The translations under genes were made by a program, and so were the position numbers. Under the pieces are notes generated by a model that was given only the letters and a program-made list of their open reading frames with translations, had not been told where the DNA came from and did not search any database. DNA of 64,000 nt from Papio anubis (taxonomy: Eukaryota; Chordata; Mammalia; Primates; Cercopithecidae), in NCBI RefSeq assembly GCF_008728515.1, contig NC_044986.1, positions 60,253,159 to 60,317,158 on the forward strand. The letters run 5' to 3'. Shown here one piece after another: positions 21,491-33,010 of this stretch. Numbering within the stretch: position 1 is the stretch's first letter; each line of letters opens with the position of its first letter.

Positions 21491-24400
21491 GACAAGTCAG
21501 TTCTATGTCAGTGACCAAAACAATTTTGAAAGACAGAGAGAGATAGATGTTTCAATAATTTGAATAATTTTTTGAAAGTCCCTAGGTACTTTTTTTGAAA
21601 GTCTCAGATAGCTGAGATGATCACTGGCACATTCTTCACTTCTTCTAGGGAGGAAGAATAGCGATATCTCAATTTCCTTTAGAAAATGAACGAATGGTGG
21701 GGTGAGTGGTAATTTCCCTACTCTGATTATAATCACAATTCTGGTGCAGGTGACTGCAAGTGAAGACTTCTGCCCATGTGGTATGTGTGTGTGTCTGTGT
21801 GTGCACTGAGTAAAGTAATCACCTGAAGCATGATCCAAGGAACATGTATAAATCCTTTACTTGAAAGAATTATTTGACTTCAGTGCCAAAGGAGTAACTT
21901 GATGATTAGTCTGATGAATAAGTGTGATCACACCTGAAATTCTTGGCGTAAGGATATTGATGAGGAGAAATTAGAGTTAATGGGTAGGGTTTGAGAGGTC
22001 CACTGGTAGGACCCATACAAAAAAGCCAGTAACTCTTGGGCAAGACAGGTCAACTTAGTGGCTGAGAAATAGGCCCTCTGCACTTGTAGCTGGGAGTTCA
22101 TTAAACTTGTGAGAGGAGGAGGATCCCTAGAAAAAAGGCAAACTAATATCCTTTCTGACCCAGTCCCTAAAGGATCCAAGGCTAGTAAACCTTTAGGGCT
22201 AGCATGAGGAGTAGACTGACCTAAGGATCAGGGAAAAGCCTCCATTTAATGTACCCTCAAATGTCTCCCTAAAGACTGGCTGAAGGGATAAAAATTATTT
22301 GGATGAGATAAACATTGATTATTTTATCAAAGTTAAAAGACTTGATAATGACAGATGTGTCTAGGAGATATGACTAAGAAATATGAGTTGTCACAGAAGT
22401 TTAAGCAGAGATGGCAGATCCTTGCTTGTCCGGGAAGAGAACATTCGACTAGATATCTGGCAATGGAGCAGAGGGTGCTGGTGAAGATCAGTGAGTCTTG
22501 GGTGTGAAGTCTGGAACTGCCAAGTCTGATAACATCACAGTTTTCCTGTTGTGGACTCTGTTTCCATTATCATCATGTGGTAATCAAGCATTACACGTTC
22601 TCTACTTCAAATTCTGTTCAACTCTACAGAAACTATGCTCAGAAGCTAAATTTTGCATGGCCAAATAAACTACATTCTCTGTCGAAGAGTCCTGTATGTA
22701 TGGGGTGGTGAAGGCAGAGGCCCTATTGGGAACTAGGGATGTGAAGGGGTTCACACATGAACAAATTGCAGCTCATGCTCTACTCTAGAAAATAGGTGCC
22801 TTTTCTTAATGTTAGTGCTGATACTAAAGGATAAACATAAGATATCCCATTGCTGAAAAATGTCCCAAACTGAACTCCTGAGATTTGGCATCTGCACGTA
22901 ATTACTTAGGGCACATAATTCTTTTATGGGTGCTCACTTAGTAAAGCATTTACATTTACATTCACAGCTCATTAGGTTGCTTGTGAATTTGATTTGAACA
23001 TTTTAAGTGGGATTGTTTTTAATCTGTGGGGGCACCATAAACCCACAGTCACGCTCAACTGCTGCAGACTGTTAGAAGGAAAAACATAACTAGTTTGTTT
23101 TGCTTCCTGGGAGGAGTTTTATAAGGTGAGGGTGGAACCGACCATGGATAATATAAGGGGAATGTTTTTTCTTTTTTCTTTGTGAGCCCAAGGCTTATGG
23201 AGCTATTGTGATCTAAAGTACAGTTACTTGAAACTCTGATGGAGAAAGAACAAAATTAAACGTGACTTTTGAATTGTTATAAAAAATCATAAAATAACAG
23301 ATCTTTCAACCAGATGTTTAATTTTAAAATAGTAAACACTGCAGACTTTCTAGAGACTGTCAATGGTTTGAAAAACCCATTCAGTCTCTTCCCTTGGGCT
23401 CTCGCACCGCTTGGTAATGAGCACTGTTGGTCTTTAGCAAGGCAGTCGCTATGAGCAGTACGTTCGGAAGTGTACCATCTAATGACTTTTTTTTTTTGGT
23501 AGGAAAACAGAATACATTTGCAGTTTATTCATGGTGTCAGGTGTTCCTTAGCTGTGCACTTTGGGGTTTAAGTGCCTGCAGTTTTCCTTTTTCATGGGAA
23601 AACTATAAAATGAAAGATTTCCTGTTGCTTCATGCTTGATGAAGGCAGCTCTTCCCTGAGTGTCTGTCTGCAGGCACGTTTGGTTTCAAATTCAAGTGTA
23701 ATCTTAAGGAGACTTTCCCTGCCTTGATATTTAGTGTGGGTCTTGGTACTATGGCCTATACATGGAGCAGATGTAAATTGTGCTCTGATTTTCAACATAT
23801 GGTAGAAAAGACTAGTTAATCCCATGCAACTTTGGAAATTATTTGTTAGATTTGATCAGTGCCTGTGTGGATAATCAGATGGGGATGGTGGGGAAGTATG
23901 GAGACAAATGCTCTCCAGGGCTTCTTATCTCAAAACAGTACTTTTCCAGCAATTTTAACTAAGGTAACATACTGATATCATGGTCATTAAGAAAATGAGA
24001 AAAAGGTATCGGAAAAAGCAGTGTTAACACAAAGGTCCGTCTACTTATCCTGGACTGAAACATCAGAGGTCAGACCATGCAACTTGGAGAGAAGTAGGAA
24101 AACATGAAGTGCCTTTTGCTGTCTTCTTTCCCTACCAGCCCTAGTGTAGGCCCTAGCCTCCATCCAGGCCTGCCCTATGGAGAATGCTCAGCTGTGTTGC
24201 TCTCACGCTCTCCCTCTCGTTTTGCCCACCGTTCCTTTGCCTCCTATGTCTCCACGTAATCTTCTGATAATTCTACGTTTCAGCCTTTCCACCTTGGGAA
24301 CTCTCTCAGCCAGCCCTTGTGATTTCCTCCCTGTGGGAGTAGCTACTGTCCCACCATCCTGTGGAAGACTAGAGGTGTCCACCGGCTTTGGAACTTCCAA

Positions 24401-24689
24401 GAATGCTACCAAGAGATCACAGCTAAGATGTGTCCCCATTTATTGCAGGTCATTTTTTTCCCCTAGAAATGCAGCTACTTCAATAAGGGAATTTTAATGT
24501 TAGAGACCTCCAAGTTTCTGGAAACATTAAAGTTACAATTCCTATTTCAGTTAGACTCTAAATTGTAGAAATTAACCATCTACTAAGGGGCATGTGGAAG
24601 GAACGTGTGAGTTTAGGTGCAGTTAATGGTGGACTTCACACCATACACTGTGCTACTCTAGGGGGTGCATTCCTAAGACTCACTGTTTG
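21491..24689. other. Long stretch without named repeats
   Basis: About 3.2 kb with only a short (TG)n at 21780-21806. 24150-24330 is pyrimidine-rich and may be a diverged L2. The 106-codon forward frame at 24177-24497 and the 111-codon reverse frame at 21503-21838 show no domain. Confidence 0.4.
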
Positions 24690-24822
24690 GTTTTATTTTT
24701 TTTTAGAAAGATGAGTCTCACTATATTGCTCAGGCTGGTCTCAAATGCCTGGCCTCAAATGATCCTCTTGTCTTGGTCTCCCAAAGTGCTGGGATTACAG
24801 GCATGAGCTGCTGTGCCTGGAC
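24690..24822 (-). mobile_element. Free left Alu monomer (FLAM) or left arm of an old Alu
   Basis: Reverse orientation: T run, 'gatgagtctcactatattgc', 'caggctggtctcaaatgcct', 'cccaaagtgctgggattaca', 'ctgctgtgcctgga'. Only one arm is present and it is diverged, which fits a fossil FLAM or AluJ. Confidence 0.75.
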
Positions 24823-24909
24823 AAAACTCAGTTGTTAGTGGTGCTCCCTGGAGCTGTATTATGTGGCAGTCCTAGGAGTCTTGGCAGGTGAATTTGCTAA
24901 ATGTCTTAT

Positions 24910-25025
24910 CTAATAAATGCTGAGCATTTTGAGGGCAGACCCCATATTCCTCATAAGGTTTAGCATAATACCTTGCATAAAGCATACGTTTATTAACTGT
25001 TGATTGAAAGAATGAATTTGGATCT
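24910..25025 (+). mobile_element. L2 LINE 3' end
   Basis: 'agcattttgagggcagaccc', 'gcataataccttgcataaag' and 'ttgattgaaagaatgaattt' follow the L2 3' UTR. Confidence 0.6.
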
Positions 25026-25094
25026 GTTTCAGGCAGGAAAAGTACAATAAAGAAAATAATACATAAAGGCAAAAGAGGATGGCAATTATGCTTT

Positions 25095-25290
25095 GTTTTC
25101 TTCCTACACAGCATTTGGAACCAGAAGACCTAGATTCAAACCACAGCTCTAATATTTACTAGTTGTGTGCCCTCTTTGAGCCTGAATTCCCGTAATTGTC
25201 AAATAAATATAATAACAATTGAGCTTCTTCCCTCAGAGGGTGGTTGTGAGACTCAAATTACATAATAATTGTGTAATAATTGCCTTAGGA
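25095..25290 (+). mobile_element. MIR SINE
   Basis: 'ttggaaccagaagacctaga', 'ctaatatttactagttgtgt', 'tgagcctgaattcccgtaa' and 'agggtggttgtgagactcaa' match MIR across most of its length. Confidence 0.8.
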
Positions 25291-25314
25291 GGTTACTTTT
25301 CCTGCTCAAGATGA

Positions 25315-25800
25315 CTCCCTTGACTGTTGGCCCTAGCTCCCCATCTTAGGAATGAGTCTCTGAGTCAATTTGTATAATGTGACCCAAAACCTACTTGAAA
25401 ATGAGAGATTGGATCAGTGTTGAGTGCTTGACCCAAGCTGGACCACACAGTATCCCTGACCTGCAAATTTGGAAATGCACCTGACACAGTCAGTCTCCGT
25501 TGTCTGAAATTGTAACCGGGGAACTTACGACTTGAAGAGAGCCATCTTCTCCCAGCCACATTAACAACTGAGTAGCAGAAAATATTGGCCTTCTAAAAAA
25601 TAAGAAACACATACGTAAAAAGAACTAGAAAGTAAAAATGATAAACAACCATTCTCTGGGTTATAGAGACCCTGCTACATCCTTGCTCTGGGGGCTCTGA
25701 GACACTCTTGTATCCTTACAATAAATTTCCATTTTATGCCTAAGTCAACTCAAGTTGGTTTTTACTTTTCTGTTCAATCAAAGCATTAAAGGATTTTTGT
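25315..25800. repeat. Degenerate interspersed repeat, unassigned
   Basis: 'gcttgacccaagctggacca' and 'aataaatttccattttatgc' with 'caactcaagttggtttttac' resemble a common old repeat with an LTR-like 3' end. Too diverged to name. Confidence 0.3.
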
Positions 25801-27019
25801 GAGGCATTTTCTAATATAATAATTTTTCCCCCATAGGTATAAGTACAGCCTGAGAGCACTTGTACCTCCCAGGAGAAGATCTCTGTCTTTTAAAATTAAT
25901 AATAAGAAATAAGGGTCATTTTCTGACAGTTTTGACCCAAAGCCTACGATTTCTACATATGCCACTGTCTTTTAAAATTCTCTGTCAAGGTAACCAGCAT
26001 CCAAAACCCCAGCTGCTGTCTCCATGGTGATCAGGATCCCCCCTTGGTAGCTAGCCGGTGAGGGCCACACAATATCCATGGCCGCAGATGTATGTGGTAT
26101 GCTGAATTATTGGCATGTGGAAGTGTCAGGAAGCAAGGCCACCGAGGCTTCTTTTCATGCAATTAATGATGTTCATTTCTGCCTATCTTTTGCCCATGCA
26201 GCAAAGCAAGGTGCAGAAAGCCACTACAGAAAATTAGCCGTAATTTAGGTAATATCTCAAATGCCCTGTCAGTCACTTGATTATGTGATTGAAAGGAACA
26301 TTTCATTTGGAGATTTGCAATTTTCTGGTGCTACTGGCATTACACAATTACGTTTCCTGTCATTTATCACATTGTGGAATACCAAGACAAATTCCTCTCT
26401 CCTTACATTTACCATATTACTGGGGCATATAGAGACAGATTTAGCCAATTGCTTTACACCAATTGATGCCCCTCGTTAGCTGGGGACATTCAGCAGCTTT
26501 TCTGTTTGAAGATCTCTCTTGAACATTTTCTGCACCGAGAGGATTGTTCCCCCAATTACTTCGAAATTGAGATTTTCCCCTTAACCACAGCACTGCCCTC
26601 CAAAAGGAGGAGCTGAGGCCTATCTGCCTTTTGCAGCAGGTGTGCCATGTGAACAGAGAATGACAGTGTTGCAAAGGGACTTCCTTCTCCTTGGGAATCT
26701 GGGAGCAACAGTGCCAAAATGGGGCATTCAGGCATGAGGGTAGATGAGAGCTTTCAAACTGTTTGAGTCCTGACTTGCCATGGTCAGATTTAAAACTGTG
26801 AAAAAACAGCGTTTAAACAAAAGTAACTTAAATATTTAATTTAGAAAGCAGGTAAAGAGCTTGTGGGGCCTTACGTGAAATTCTCTGCAGGCAATTAGGT
26901 CCCCTTTCACTCATGGACTAACCTAGATTTTCCTTTCCTCTATAAAGATGGTATTAGAGATAATTCCACTCCTGACCCTTGATATAATTGAGGTTTTCAA
27001 GTATTTTGTAAGTAGCTGG
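25801..27019. other. Unassigned; includes a homeodomain-motif-rich block
   Basis: No named repeat. 26100-26480 carries several TAAT-core motifs and no repeat signature; it is treated as a candidate conserved element in the findings. No coding evidence. Confidence 0.4.
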
Positions 27020-27165
27020 TTCCTGCATCAGAAGCTTGTGCTTGCTAAGAATATGCACATTCCCGAGCCCCAGCCTAAGCTTTGGAACCAAAGTACCTGG
27101 GGCCTGTGGAATCTACATTTCCAATGAGTGCTACGGGTAGTTTTGATAGGCACACTAAACGAGTT
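27020..27165 (+). mobile_element. MER5A-like hAT element
   Basis: 'cctgcatcagaagcttgtgc', 'agaatatgcacattcccgag' and 'agtttgataggcacac'-like order follow MER5A, diverged in the middle. Confidence 0.5.
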
Positions 27166-27167
27166 GT

Positions 27168-27340
27168 TTGCATCCCTGGATGCTCATTAGAATAACTCAG
27201 AGAGATTTTGAAGCTTCTGATACTCTGGCTGCACCTCAGACCCATTAAATCAGGGCCCTTGAGACTTAGGTGTCAGATGGTTTTACAGCTCAAGCTCTCC
27301 AGGTGACTGCAGTGTGCAGCCAAGATTGAGCACCCGTCAC
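27168..27340 (+). mobile_element. Second MER5/MER58-like hAT element
   Basis: 'ttgcatccctggatgctcat', 'agagattttgaagcttctga', 'ccattaaatcagggcccttg' and the end 'gcagtgtgcagccaagattg' match a MER5-class element. It directly abuts the preceding one in the same orientation. Confidence 0.55.
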
Positions 27341-27659
27341 TGAACTGTGGGAGGATCACTACAAAGAGGCAGAATCCCTGGATGTCAGTACCCCCTTAGA
27401 GGATTCTAGGATGTGTGCCTTAAGGCCAGTTGGCTATCATCTCACAGTCTTCGGTGAAACAGGGGCCAGGGGAAATCTTAACTCTCTGAGGACTTGGAGT
27501 TGCCTGTTGCTTTAAGGTCTCTTTAATATTAAGATCTCTGTTTCTAATCAAGCCAGGTTCAGGCTTTAACCCCCTGTGGGACCTAGTTTTCCCTGACCCT
27601 GACCAGGTCTCAGGAAGGAGACTCAGAGGGTGCAGGAATCAGTGAACCATCCCTTTTCT

Positions 27660-27870
27660 TCCCACAGTCGCCCTATCACACTCTCCGTTTTGGTGTTTAG
27701 ACATTTATTAGGATCTGAGTTGATCTTATTTGCTTATTTATCTGGGTATTGTCTCTCTCTCTTCTATAGCATAAGCTTCATGAGGGTAGGAGTTGTGTAT
27801 GCCTTCTGCCCAGAATAGTGCCTGGCACATAGTTGATACTCAACTGATGTTTGTTGAATGAATACAAATA
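27660..27870 (+). mobile_element. L2 LINE 3' end
   Basis: 'gcataagcttcatgagggta', 'tagtgcctggcacatagttg' and 'gatgtttgttgaatgaatac' give a well-preserved L2 3' end. Confidence 0.85.
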
Positions 27871-29460
27871 CTGAAAAAATAATTTAGATTATGGACCTTA
27901 CAGGTAGGGGGAAAGCAGCTAAAGGACACAAGAGTTCTGCCTGGAATTTGATCTGGGCAAGGACTTTAGCTTGGCTTTTACATAAGTTGATCAATACCAT
28001 CCTCTTCCTCAGCTGCCACCATTCTCTTCTGCTGTTTCCCATGTAGTCAATACGATTACTTGAAGATTTACTTTCAGAAGAGCCCTGCTTGTTAATTAAG
28101 GCCTGCTACTTGATTCTCTTGGGTCCCTCCTGAATCCATTGAGATCTAGGTCATAGCAGTCAGGGCTTGCACTCAGAGTCAACTTTACTTCCTCCTGGAA
28201 CTCAAGATCATGTGTTTGCTCTGGGATTTTAAGAGTCATGGAGCAAATTTAAGCATGCAGCAGTAAGAGCAGAGATCTAATTCTACTTTTGTTTCCAGAA
28301 AACAGGTGGGCTCGCAAAAGATCAACAACTGTCCAAAAAGTCTCTCTGGCTTAATGCCGAAGGGCCTCAAATGTGAGTCATGTAAGAACAGCTGATATTT
28401 AATTTATAGGACTTGATTGCTTTTAAAACAGGTATTAGTGTATTGCACAGCTTAGTAAACTGTCACTTGAGACTTCAGTGAACAAGCTCCATTTAAAGAA
28501 TAGTGGTCATTTTTGGCATAATGTTGTGGTAACTTGCTTTAGGGAAGTGCTATAAAATATCCTGTCTTTCTAAGAACCTGTCGTATTCACAGAGGATGTT
28601 GGAAACTTGTGACAGGTGGGCACCAGGAGTAGGCCAGGACATGGCGTACAGGGTGTAGGGAATCCACTGGGCTGTGGAAGTGTCCCCAAAGAAGGAGGCT
28701 GCTGGTCCAAATCATAATGTCTAAAGCGGTAGCACACCAAGACTGATCTGCGCCCTTGTGAAAATCAGAGGCCTGATTTGGGGTTGGGGAGTACTGGCAT
28801 CTCTGGTAACATTTGTGGTCTGATGACTGCTGCTCCAATTTCTTGAGAAGATGGGGGCCACTCAGGACCAAGTTTTTGGGAGTTGGAGAAGAAGCCAAGA
28901 CAATGAGTGTCAGGGTAGAGGTGAGGGTAAGGACAGACTATAGCTCTGCAACCATGCAACTCTCCTATACCTAGGGTTGTTTGGGCTTAGGAACATAGAG
29001 GAATTCTACGCTACCTTTGTTGGTGGGGCAAGGACACCTCTGTTATTGGTAGGCTCTCTTCTCAGTAACCTAAGAGTAAGGGCATGTGAACCTTCTAGCA
29101 GCAGGATATCTGTATCTCGAGTAGAGATAAGTCAGGATGGATGACTGCTGCTGTGTGCCATTCTAAATCTGAGAGTCCTTTCATGATCATATTGGTGTAC
29201 CCCTAAGGCCCATGGCACTGGTGCAGAGTCTGAAGATCTAAGATTTTATGGAGACATCTGGGGGGATGACATTGGACAAGCAGATGACTTCCCTGAGCCT
29301 CAGAATTTCTTTCAATGAAGTTGATCTTCATTGGGTTAGGAGGAAAGTAAGTTCCTATAATATTCAAAATGTATGTTAAATAAAGACAAATTATTATCTT
29401 TTTCAAAATTGTTCCCATTGCCTTTAGGTACTTTGCTGTATTAAAATATGATTTAAATGT
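27871..29460. other. Unassigned; includes a possible exon-like segment
   Basis: No named repeat. 28299-28372 is bounded by splice-like signals (see findings). The 103-codon reverse frame at 28587-28898 has no recognisable domain. Confidence 0.4.
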
Positions 29461-30119
29461 GGGCCGGGTGCAGTGGCTCACACCTGTAAGCACAGCACTT
29501 TGGGAGGCTGAGGTCGGTGGATCACCTGAGGTCGGGAGTTCGAGACCAGCCTGACCAACATGGAGAAACCCTGTCTCTACTAAAAATACAAAATTGGACC
29601 AGGCGCAGTGGCTCACGCCTGTAATCCCAGCACTTTGGGAGGCGGAGGTGGGTGGATCACGAGGTCAGGAGATCGAGACCATCCTGGCTAACACGGTGAA
29701 ACTGTGTCTCTACTAAAAAAAAAAAAAAATACAAAAAATTAGCTGGGCGTGGTGGCAGGCGCCTGTAGCCCCAGCTACTAGAGAGGCTGAGGCAGGAGAA
29801 TGGCGTGAACCCGGGAGGCGGAGCTTGTAGTGAGCCGAGATGGTGCCGCTGCACTCCAGCCTGGGCGACAGAGTGAGACTCCGTCTCAAAAAAAACCCAA
29901 AAAATAATAAATAAATAAATAAAAAAAAATAAAAATAGAAAATTGGCCAGATGTGGTGGCGCATGCCTGTAATCCAAGCTACTCAGGAGACTGAGGCAGG
30001 AGAATCACTTGAACCCTGGAGCCAGAGGTTGCGGTGAGCCCAGATCACACCAATGCACTCCAGCCTGGGGAATAAGAGTGAAACTCCATCTCACAAAAAA
30101 AAAAAAAAAAAAAAAAAAA
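29461..30119 (+). mobile_element. AluS SINE interrupted by an AluY
   Basis: The left part 29461-29597 begins 'gggccgggtgcagtggctca' and carries 'cacctgaggtcgggag'. The right part from 29939 continues 'aaaattggccagatgtgg' to a long A tail at about 30094-30119. The AluY at 29598-29938 lies in the middle A-rich linker. Confidence 0.93.
29598..29938 (+). mobile_element. AluY SINE nested in AluS
   Basis: 'accaggcgcagtggctcacg' start, 'gatcacgaggtcaggagatc', 'accatcctggctaacacgg' and 'gcgtgaacccgggaggcgga' are AluY features. The tail is A-rich with (AATA)n. The TSD is AAAATTGG at 29590-29597 and 29939-29946, drawn from the host Alu linker. Confidence 0.95.
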
Positions 30120-30295
30120 GTGAATGCTTTGCTTAGTGTTGTGCATTTCTGTGTCTCATCTTTTTGTCTCCACTTAGCCATATTCTATGTTTTCAGACCT
30201 GGGTCAAACCAGAATGCCAAATGAAGATCTCAGGACAAGCACGTAATTGTTGATATCTGCTCTTATGACTTGTCCAGTCTCTAATCAATCATTTG

Positions 30296-30430
30296 CCTTT
30301 TTATTCATTCAGTAAACTTGTTTCAGACTCTTACTACATCTCAATTACTGTGCTAGACATTGGACATGTAGAGATGAAAGACACTGCTTACCATCAAACA
30401 GCTTGCAAGATTGTATGCAGTATGTTGAGG
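30296..30430 (+). repeat. Ancient dispersed repeat fragment (unassigned family)
   Basis: 'tgtgctagacattggacatg' with 'agagatgaaagacactg' fits the 5' part of the recurring family. Confidence 0.35.
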
Positions 30431-30499
30431 GGAGTTGGGAGAGTTTAAAAAATTATTCTTTTAAATATTTGTTTGGAAGTGATTCTACAGAATAATAGC

Positions 30500-30715
30500 A
30501 AGTCTTATACATTTCCAAGTCTTCTCACATAAATGATCTCATTTAACGTTCTCGTCATTGAACACATCCAGGAGGAAGAAACTAGGAGCTGTATTTACAT
30601 GTGGTGGAAATGAAGGCCCACAAACATAGAGTGAATTGCTCAAGGTTACATAGTTAGTGAGTGGTAGAGTGAGGAATCACACTCTGGACTCCTAATTCCA
30701 GGTAGGATGCACTTG
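30500..30715 (-). mobile_element. MIR SINE
   Basis: 'aaatgatctcatttaacgtt', 'aattgctcaaggttacatag', 'agtgagtggtagagtgagga' read as reverse MIR. Confidence 0.7.
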
Positions 30716-31504
30716 TAGCACATGGTGGCAGCCCCAGGGCTCAGTTGTGAAATGCAACCATCTACGCACACACAGCACACACACACACACACACATACCC
30801 TTAAAGTTACTGATGTGAGTATTTAGTGGGTGACCATTCCTGAGGGTTGAGTGGAGAAGTTGTTAGCAAAACATTCTGCACATTTTGCCAGCCAGCATTC
30901 TAAGAGATCATTTCTGGAGCTGAGGATAACAGATCTGGGTTTCTATTCCCTGCTGAGAGGGCATCTAGTGGCAGCAGCTGGGGCTGGTCCAGGGCTCAGT
31001 CTGGCTTCCTGGCCCGGGGATACGGGAGTCAAGGTCTGCAGCAACAGATCTTGGAACTGTTGCCAGAAGTGAAGTATGAACTTCCTCTCTCTGAAGAATA
31101 TTGCCTGCCAGGGAGGTAAAAGTAATTACTTGTCCTTGCTAATTGAATTCTGAACTTTAAAGTAGAGGTTCTGACTTAGGTTAACATGACATGGGCCAAT
31201 TTAAAATTTTAACTTAAAGGAAAAAACTGGCAATGAACCTTAGTACTTGGAATGTGGCAGATTGAGTTCCTCAGGGCTGGAGCCAATTTTCACAACTTCT
31301 GCAGGTGCTGGCCTCCTGCAGAAGTCTTCAGCATGCCCTGCTTGTAACCTTGGCTAATGCGAAAGGGTTACCTGACTGAAAAGCAGGAAATTATTTCAGT
31401 CAATTTCATTCCGTAGGCTTTTTCTCCCTGAACTTCTAGTGCTTAAAGTGGTTTTTATTTTTTTTATTTACTATCTTTGGATACCAATTTTAATAACTAA
31501 AATC
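30716..31504. other. Unassigned, with a CA microsatellite
   Basis: 30765-30796 is mostly (CA)n. The rest holds nothing I can name; the 73-codon frame at 30851 has no domain. Confidence 0.45.
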
Positions 31505-31690
31505 CATAGATTGCTTACTATTTGTGGGGGGCAGTTCTAAAAAAAGAAGTATATAAAGACTATTTTCACCATTCAGCAGCTGAGTTATCTGAGGCACAGA
31601 GAGGTTAAGTAATTTGCCCAAAGCCACAGGTAGGAAGGTGGCAGGGCCAGGATTTAGACTCACGCAATCTGGCTCTAGAGTGTTCATGTT
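31505..31690 (-). mobile_element. MIR SINE
   Basis: 'gaggcacagagaggttaagt', 'aatttgcccaaagccacagg', 'gcagggccaggatttagact' are clear reverse MIR. Confidence 0.85.
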
Positions 31691-31907
31691 GAGCGTGTCA
31701 GGGTATTGCCCAGTTTGGAGATACCATGTGACCTCTCCTGCCAAGGATGTGCAGTTTAACCAGATGGCCTGGGCCAGTCTGGACTCCAGTTTTTTTGAAA
31801 GCTTAATGATGAGAGGCTGGAAAGTGCCTGGCCTGACTTTGGCAGGTAACCTCTAAGTCCGGGAATCACACGTCCTGCCCAAGATGTCCTTTAAGATATA
31901 ACCCAGA

Positions 31908-32164
31908 GGCGGGGCGCAGTGGCTCACACCTGTAATCCCAGCATTTTGGGAGGCTGAGGCGGGCGGATCATGAGGTCAGGAGCTCGAGACCATCCTGGCT
32001 AACATGGTGAAACCCCGTCTCTACTAAAAATATAAAAAATTAGCCGGGCGTGGCAGCAGGTGCCTGTAGTCCCAGCTACCTGGGAGGCTGAGGCAGGAGA
32101 TGGTGTGAACCCAGGAGGCAGAGCTTGCAGTGAGCCAAGATTGTGCCACTGCACTCCAGCCTGG
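31908..32164 (+). mobile_element. AluY-like SINE lacking its 3' end and A tail
   Basis: Begins 'ggcggggcgcagtggctcac' and has 'gatcatgaggtcaggag' and 'accatcctggctaacatgg' (AluY type). It stops at 'cactccagcctgg' without the final 30 bp or a poly(A) tail. A short imperfect duplication ('atataacccaga' 31896-31907, 'atatcccaga' 32179-32188) flanks it. Confidence 0.88.
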
Positions 32165-32438
32165 CACAGGATATATACATATCCCAGAAATAACCATCTT
32201 TGGGAAGGAATTGATATCAGACTTATGTGTGATTGTCTCACAGGAATTTTAACCAACTTGCTGTTGCTTTTTTCTTGTATGTCTTGGTGGAGGTAGGAAG
32301 GCCCAGAGGAAGATTGGATTTCCTGCTAATTTAGAAACTGGAATTCCAGAATATTTTCCATTGATGTTAGGATGATGCTGTTTATGTCCCAGGCTAACAA
32401 TAAGTAGGCATATTGGGCACATAAGTCTTTCTTTTATT

Positions 32439-32814
32439 TTTTTTATTTTATTTTATTTATTTATTTTTTTTAATTTATTTATTATTATTATACTGTAAGT
32501 TGTAGGGTACATGTGCATAACGTGCAGGTTTGTTACATATGTGTACTTGTGCCTTGTTGGTGTGCTGCACCCATCAACTCGTCATTTACATCAGGTATAA
32601 CTCCCAATGCAATCCCTCCCCCCTCCCCCCTCCCCTATTTTTTTTTATTTTTATTTTTTATTTTTTTGAGACGGAGTCTCGCTCTGTCGCCCAGGCTGGA
32701 GTGCAGTGGCGCGATCTGGGCTCACTGCAAGCTCCGCCTCTCCTGACCTTGTGATCTGCCCGCCTCGGCCTCCCAAAGTGCTGGGATTACAGGCTTGAGC
32801 CACCGCGCCCGGCC
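32439..32814 (-). mobile_element. Alu-L1 chimeric retrotransposon insertion
   Basis: One block flanked by a perfect 16-bp TSD ('aagtctttcttttatt' at 32423-32438 and 32815-32830). On the minus strand it reads Alu (5' end at 32814, AluY-like, with about 130 bp missing in the middle at about 32742), the Alu A tail (32637-32667), the G-rich tract and 3' UTR of an L1PA element (32480-32636), and the L1 A-rich tail (32439-32480). No second TSD is seen between the two parts. The L1 portion on the plus strand includes 'agggtacatgtgcataacgt' and 'gttggtgtgctgcaccc'. Confidence 0.88.
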
Positions 32815-33010
32815 AAGTCTTTCTTTTATTGGATTAATCTGGGCATGGCAGAAGTAGACTGATATAGGTGCCATAGTCACCAAGTTGGAATTCACTGGCA
32901 ATTGTAGGAATTGCTATGACTTAGTTTGCGTGAAACCTGCTGCCAGAGGGTTAAGAATCTTGGAGTGAAGAATACTTCTTGCAACGAGAGAGTTTCTCTG
33001 TGAAAATACT

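Noticed and set aside
29203..29977. Minus-strand frames of 106-137 codons
   Set aside because: They are translations of the nested Alu pair.
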